Source of the DNA: Pseudomonadota bacterium
GTDB taxonomy: Bacteria > Pseudomonadota > Gammaproteobacteria > Burkholderiales > JAKAFK01
Length of the DNA: 45,481 bases
Assembly (NCBI GenBank): GCA_021788645.1
Contig: JAJYKK010000017.1
Coordinates: forward strand, 1-45,481
Reading direction: 5' to 3'
Each line of letters opens with the position of its first letter. The stretch's first letter is position 1. A model generated the notes under the pieces. It searched no databases and was not told the origin of the DNA. It was given only the letters and a program-made list of their open reading frames with translations. The translations under genes and the position numbers were made by a program. Positions 43,941 to 45,481 of the stretch are shown here, one piece after another.

Positions 43941-44576
43941 ATGGACGTGCCCTTCCGAAGAGCCCCGGCACCATGCTTCTTCTGCGACGAGATGCTAGGC
44001 CATCTTGCGCGCTACCTGCGTGCCGCGGGCTTTGATACCCGCCTCGCGCGTGACGGATGGTCCGATGCCAGGATCGTGCGGGAAGCGGCGGCGGAAGACC
44101 GCTGGGTGATCACGCTCGATCGCCGGATGGCGACCGAGCAACAAGCGGCCCGAAGGAGAATCATCCTCCTCACGGACGGGCTGCTCGACGGGCACGCGGC
44201 AACGCTCACCCGCAGGCTGGGACTCGATTGGCTTAGCCACGCATTTACCCGCTGCCTGCTCGACAATTCGCCGCTTGCAGCCGCGGAACCCCATCGGCCA
44301 GCCCCCTATGACTTGCCGCCGGGTGCCGGGGACGTCAAGCGCTGCCCGACCTGCGATCGGTTCTACTGGCACGGCTCCCACTACCGGCGCATGCTCGGGC
44401 GGCTCGCGACCTGGCAAGCCGCCGAGCGCCGGGAATCGTCTGGGCACCGGCATGAGTGCCCGTCATTCGGCGTGCTTGTGCACGGCAGCCCGGTTGCCCC
44501 AGCGGGTAAGATCGTCCACCTCGACCCCGACCCACCAAAGCCCCCCGACGCTGTCCTGCGCAAACCCGCCCACTAG
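43941..44576 (+). CDS. Mut7-C RNase-domain protein
   Basis: A protein with a PIN-like Mut7-C domain and a C-terminal zinc ribbon. The N-terminal part reads CFFCDEMLGHLARYLRAAGF, then DGWSDARIVREAAAEDRWVI and TLDRRMATEQQ, with acidic residues arranged as in PIN-type nucleases. The zinc-ribbon part has FTRCLLDNSPL, then RCPTCDRFYWHGSHYRRMLG, with Cys pairs. The last 50 residues (after about 44420) overlap a minus-strand frame and are not typical, so the true end may be shorter if a frame change is present. ATG 43941 is used; a TTG at 43905 would add 12 residues. Confidence 0.78.
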   Translation: MDVPFRRAPAPCFFCDEMLGHLARYLRAAGFDTRLARDGWSDARIVREAAAEDRWVITLDRRMATEQQAARRRIILLTDGLLDGHAATLTRRLGLDWLSHAFTRCLLDNSPLAAAEPHRPAPYDLPPGAGDVKRCPTCDRFYWHGSHYRRMLGRLATWQAAERRESSGHRHECPSFGVLVHGSPVAPAGKIVHLDPDPPKPPDAVLRKPAH

Positions 44577-44717
44577 GCGCTGCCCAGCTCCGAGGACGAT
44601 GTGGTGCACATAGTCATCCGCCTCTTCGGGATGGCGAAAGACATGCCAATGCACGATCCGGTTATCCGGGCCTTTATGAGGCATCCCCCGGGGTTCGTTC
44701 AGGAAATGATGTTTCAT
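44463..44717 (-). CDS. Hypothetical protein, 84 residues
   Basis: The product starts MKHHFLNEPRGMPHKGPD and continues with NRIVHWHVFRHPEEADDYVH, HIVLGAGQRLVGGFAQDSVG and GLWWVGVEVDDLTRWGN. The composition (His, Trp and Val in alternating strands) looks like a folded small protein. I recognise no family. Its 3' end overlaps the Mut7-C gene by 114 bp on the other strand; one of the two coding calls may be wrong there. A structured leader like that of the cytochrome gene lies 27 bp upstream (copy B). Confidence 0.5.
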   Translation of the reverse strand: MKHHFLNEPRGMPHKGPDNRIVHWHVFRHPEEADDYVHHIVLGAGQRLVGGFAQDSVGGLWWVGVEVDDLTRWGNRAAVHKHAE

Positions 44718-44744
44718 CGGTACGCGCGTAGCGGCTCCGCAGTT

Positions 44745-44819
44745 ACGGGAAGGGAGCGAAGCGCCGACCACAAGGCGCCCGCTGCCTCTGGTCGGTCCCT
44801 ACTCACGCTCACCTTTTTC
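44745..44819 (-). ncRNA. Structured leader element, copy B
   Basis: Read on the minus strand it starts GAAAAAGGTGAGCGTGAGTA and ends GGTCGGCGCTTCGCTCCCTT, matching copy A at 28822-28918 at both ends. It folds as GAGCG...CGCTC around CCGACCA...TGGTCGG, with a small AGGC...GCCT hairpin inside. The paired CGACC/GGTCG arms are kept in both copies while the loop between them differs, as in a structured RNA. It sits 27 bp upstream of the small gene starting at 44717. A short repeat with no RNA role is not excluded. Confidence 0.45.
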
Positions 44820-44969
44820 GGGTTGGCCATGGACTGGCGCCTGAGCGCGTCGGCGACACCCTGGACGGGCATGCCCGGTGTAGCCCCCGCCCTTACACGG
44901 CAATGAAGCCCGACATAAAGGCGCCCGGAGGGCTGGATGCGGTCAACCTAGCCCTCGATTTCCCTCAGG

Positions 44970-44990
44970 CTCCGCCGTTCAAGGACGGAG
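44970..44990 (+). repeat. Hairpin resembling an IS200/IS605 right end
   Basis: CTCCGCCGTTCAAGGACGGAG followed by TAATTGACAG looks like the hairpin plus tail seen at the right ends of many IS200/IS605 and IS607 TnpB elements. The stem is imperfect (CTCCG with CGGAG). No tnpB frame is recognisable just upstream, so this would be a decayed end. Tentative. Confidence 0.3.
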
Positions 44991-45248
44991 TAATTGACAG
45001 CCCGAGTGAGCAGTGGCACCGGCAAGCGGCTACGCCGCCGATGCTGGCCCCGCCCCCGGACATCGCGCGGCGGCCGAAAGCAAGGTCCGGCGACAGGCAT
45101 CCGCCCGGGGGGCCGGGCAGCTCCTACCCAATTGTAAGGATAGGCTAAAATGGCCTGGTACGGATGCTGAACCCTGGTACGCGCGCCCAAGCGGCTTTCT
45201 TTAGATAGCCACCGCCTTGCTGGCGAGAAATCCTGGAGGTTTTAACTG

Positions 45249-45481
45249 ATGCTTGAATCTTGTTCATATATTTCTATGATTAGCGAAATGGACAAGCACT
45301 ACAACATCAGCGACTTCGCCCGCCGGATAGGTCGATCAGCTTCAACCGTTCGCCGGTTGGAGCGCGACGGGCTGCTTAAAAGCAAGCGTCTGCCTTCCGG
45401 GCATCGCTACTTCGACGAGGATGACGTTCGCGGCATTCTTGGCAAGGCGGACGAAAAGCGCCTGACGGTGGTCTATTGCCG
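45249..45481 (+). CDS. IS607-type serine recombinase transposase, 5' part
   Basis: The gene is cut by the window edge; 77 codons are visible. It starts MLESCSYISMISEMDKHYNI and carries a MerR-type helix-turn-helix in ISDFARRIGRSASTVRRLER followed by DGLLKSKRLPSGHRYFDEDD. The last residues, KRLTVVYCR, begin the serine recombinase catalytic domain (VVYCRVSS in family members), so the catalytic Ser should follow just outside the window. ATG 45249 follows GGAGG by nine bases; ATG 45288 is a possible alternative. Upstream, CCTGGTACG occurs twice, 20 bp apart (about 45154 and 45174), perhaps part of the element end. Confidence 0.85.
   Translation, partial: MLESCSYISMISEMDKHYNISDFARRIGRSASTVRRLERDGLLKSKRLPSGHRYFDEDDVRGILGKADEKRLTVVYC

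Overview
The window is about 45 kb of GC-rich (by eye 62-65 %) bacterial chromosome. It suggests a free-living, sulfur-metabolising gammaproteobacterium or close relative. The grounds are a pilS-pilR pair with a PP0621-like gene beside pilS, an ampD gene nearby, class I nrdA/nrdB with NrdR-type boxes, a standalone RlmK-type methyltransferase, and a long operon of sulfur-transfer proteins. This placement is an inference; no rRNA or tRNA gene is present.

Layout. 1-5.4 kb: a MarC-family membrane protein, a decayed M48 peptidase remnant, a complete IS630-family element (1480-2599) flanked by TA, a winged-helix-like protein, an orphan MbcA/ParS/Xre-type antitoxin domain, and an M20 amidohydrolase. 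5.6-19.4 kb: polyphosphate kinase (ppk) on the left and exopolyphosphatase (ppx) on the right bracket about 10 kb of leftward genes. Those genes are a split YeeE/YedE transporter, TusA, three tiny membrane proteins, a rhodanese-like protein without its cysteine, three small DsrE-like proteins, an active-type rhodanese, a cytochrome c, a PhnD-like binding protein, a sensor kinase and an NtrC-type regulator. A near-consensus sigma-54 promoter (17498-17513) lies before the first transporter gene. 19.5-26.7 kb: rRNA modification genes, a PAS-GGDEF-EAL protein, an ankyrin protein, an RlpA-like lipoprotein, a small unknown gene and an outer-membrane barrel. 27-32.2 kb: nrdB, a small cytochrome c and nrdA, with NrdR-like box pairs upstream of both nrd genes. 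32.5-38.3 kb: purU, ampD, a CaCA antiporter, pilR, pilS and a PP0621-like gene. 38.7-45.5 kb: a DUF302 pair, a small HTH regulator, infA, a cold-shock gene, sodB, ybiB, a Mut7-C protein, and the start of an IS607-type transposase cut by the window edge.

The most interesting part is the sulfur locus. I read it as an import, relay and oxidation route. The split transporter brings in a sulfur species, TusA and the DsrE-like proteins pass it on, and a membrane-anchored 92-residue protein ending in Gly-Gly-Cys looks like a thiol carrier on the periplasmic side. Two rhodanese-fold proteins and a cytochrome c act next to it. The PhnD-like protein, kinase and sigma-54 activator probably sense the substrate and switch on the promoter.

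A second find is a pair of related, foldable leader sequences (28822-28918 and 44745-44819, both minus strand) that sit upstream of two unrelated genes. This may be a cis-regulatory RNA; in the first copy, part of the fold is exactly complementary to the downstream ribosome binding site.
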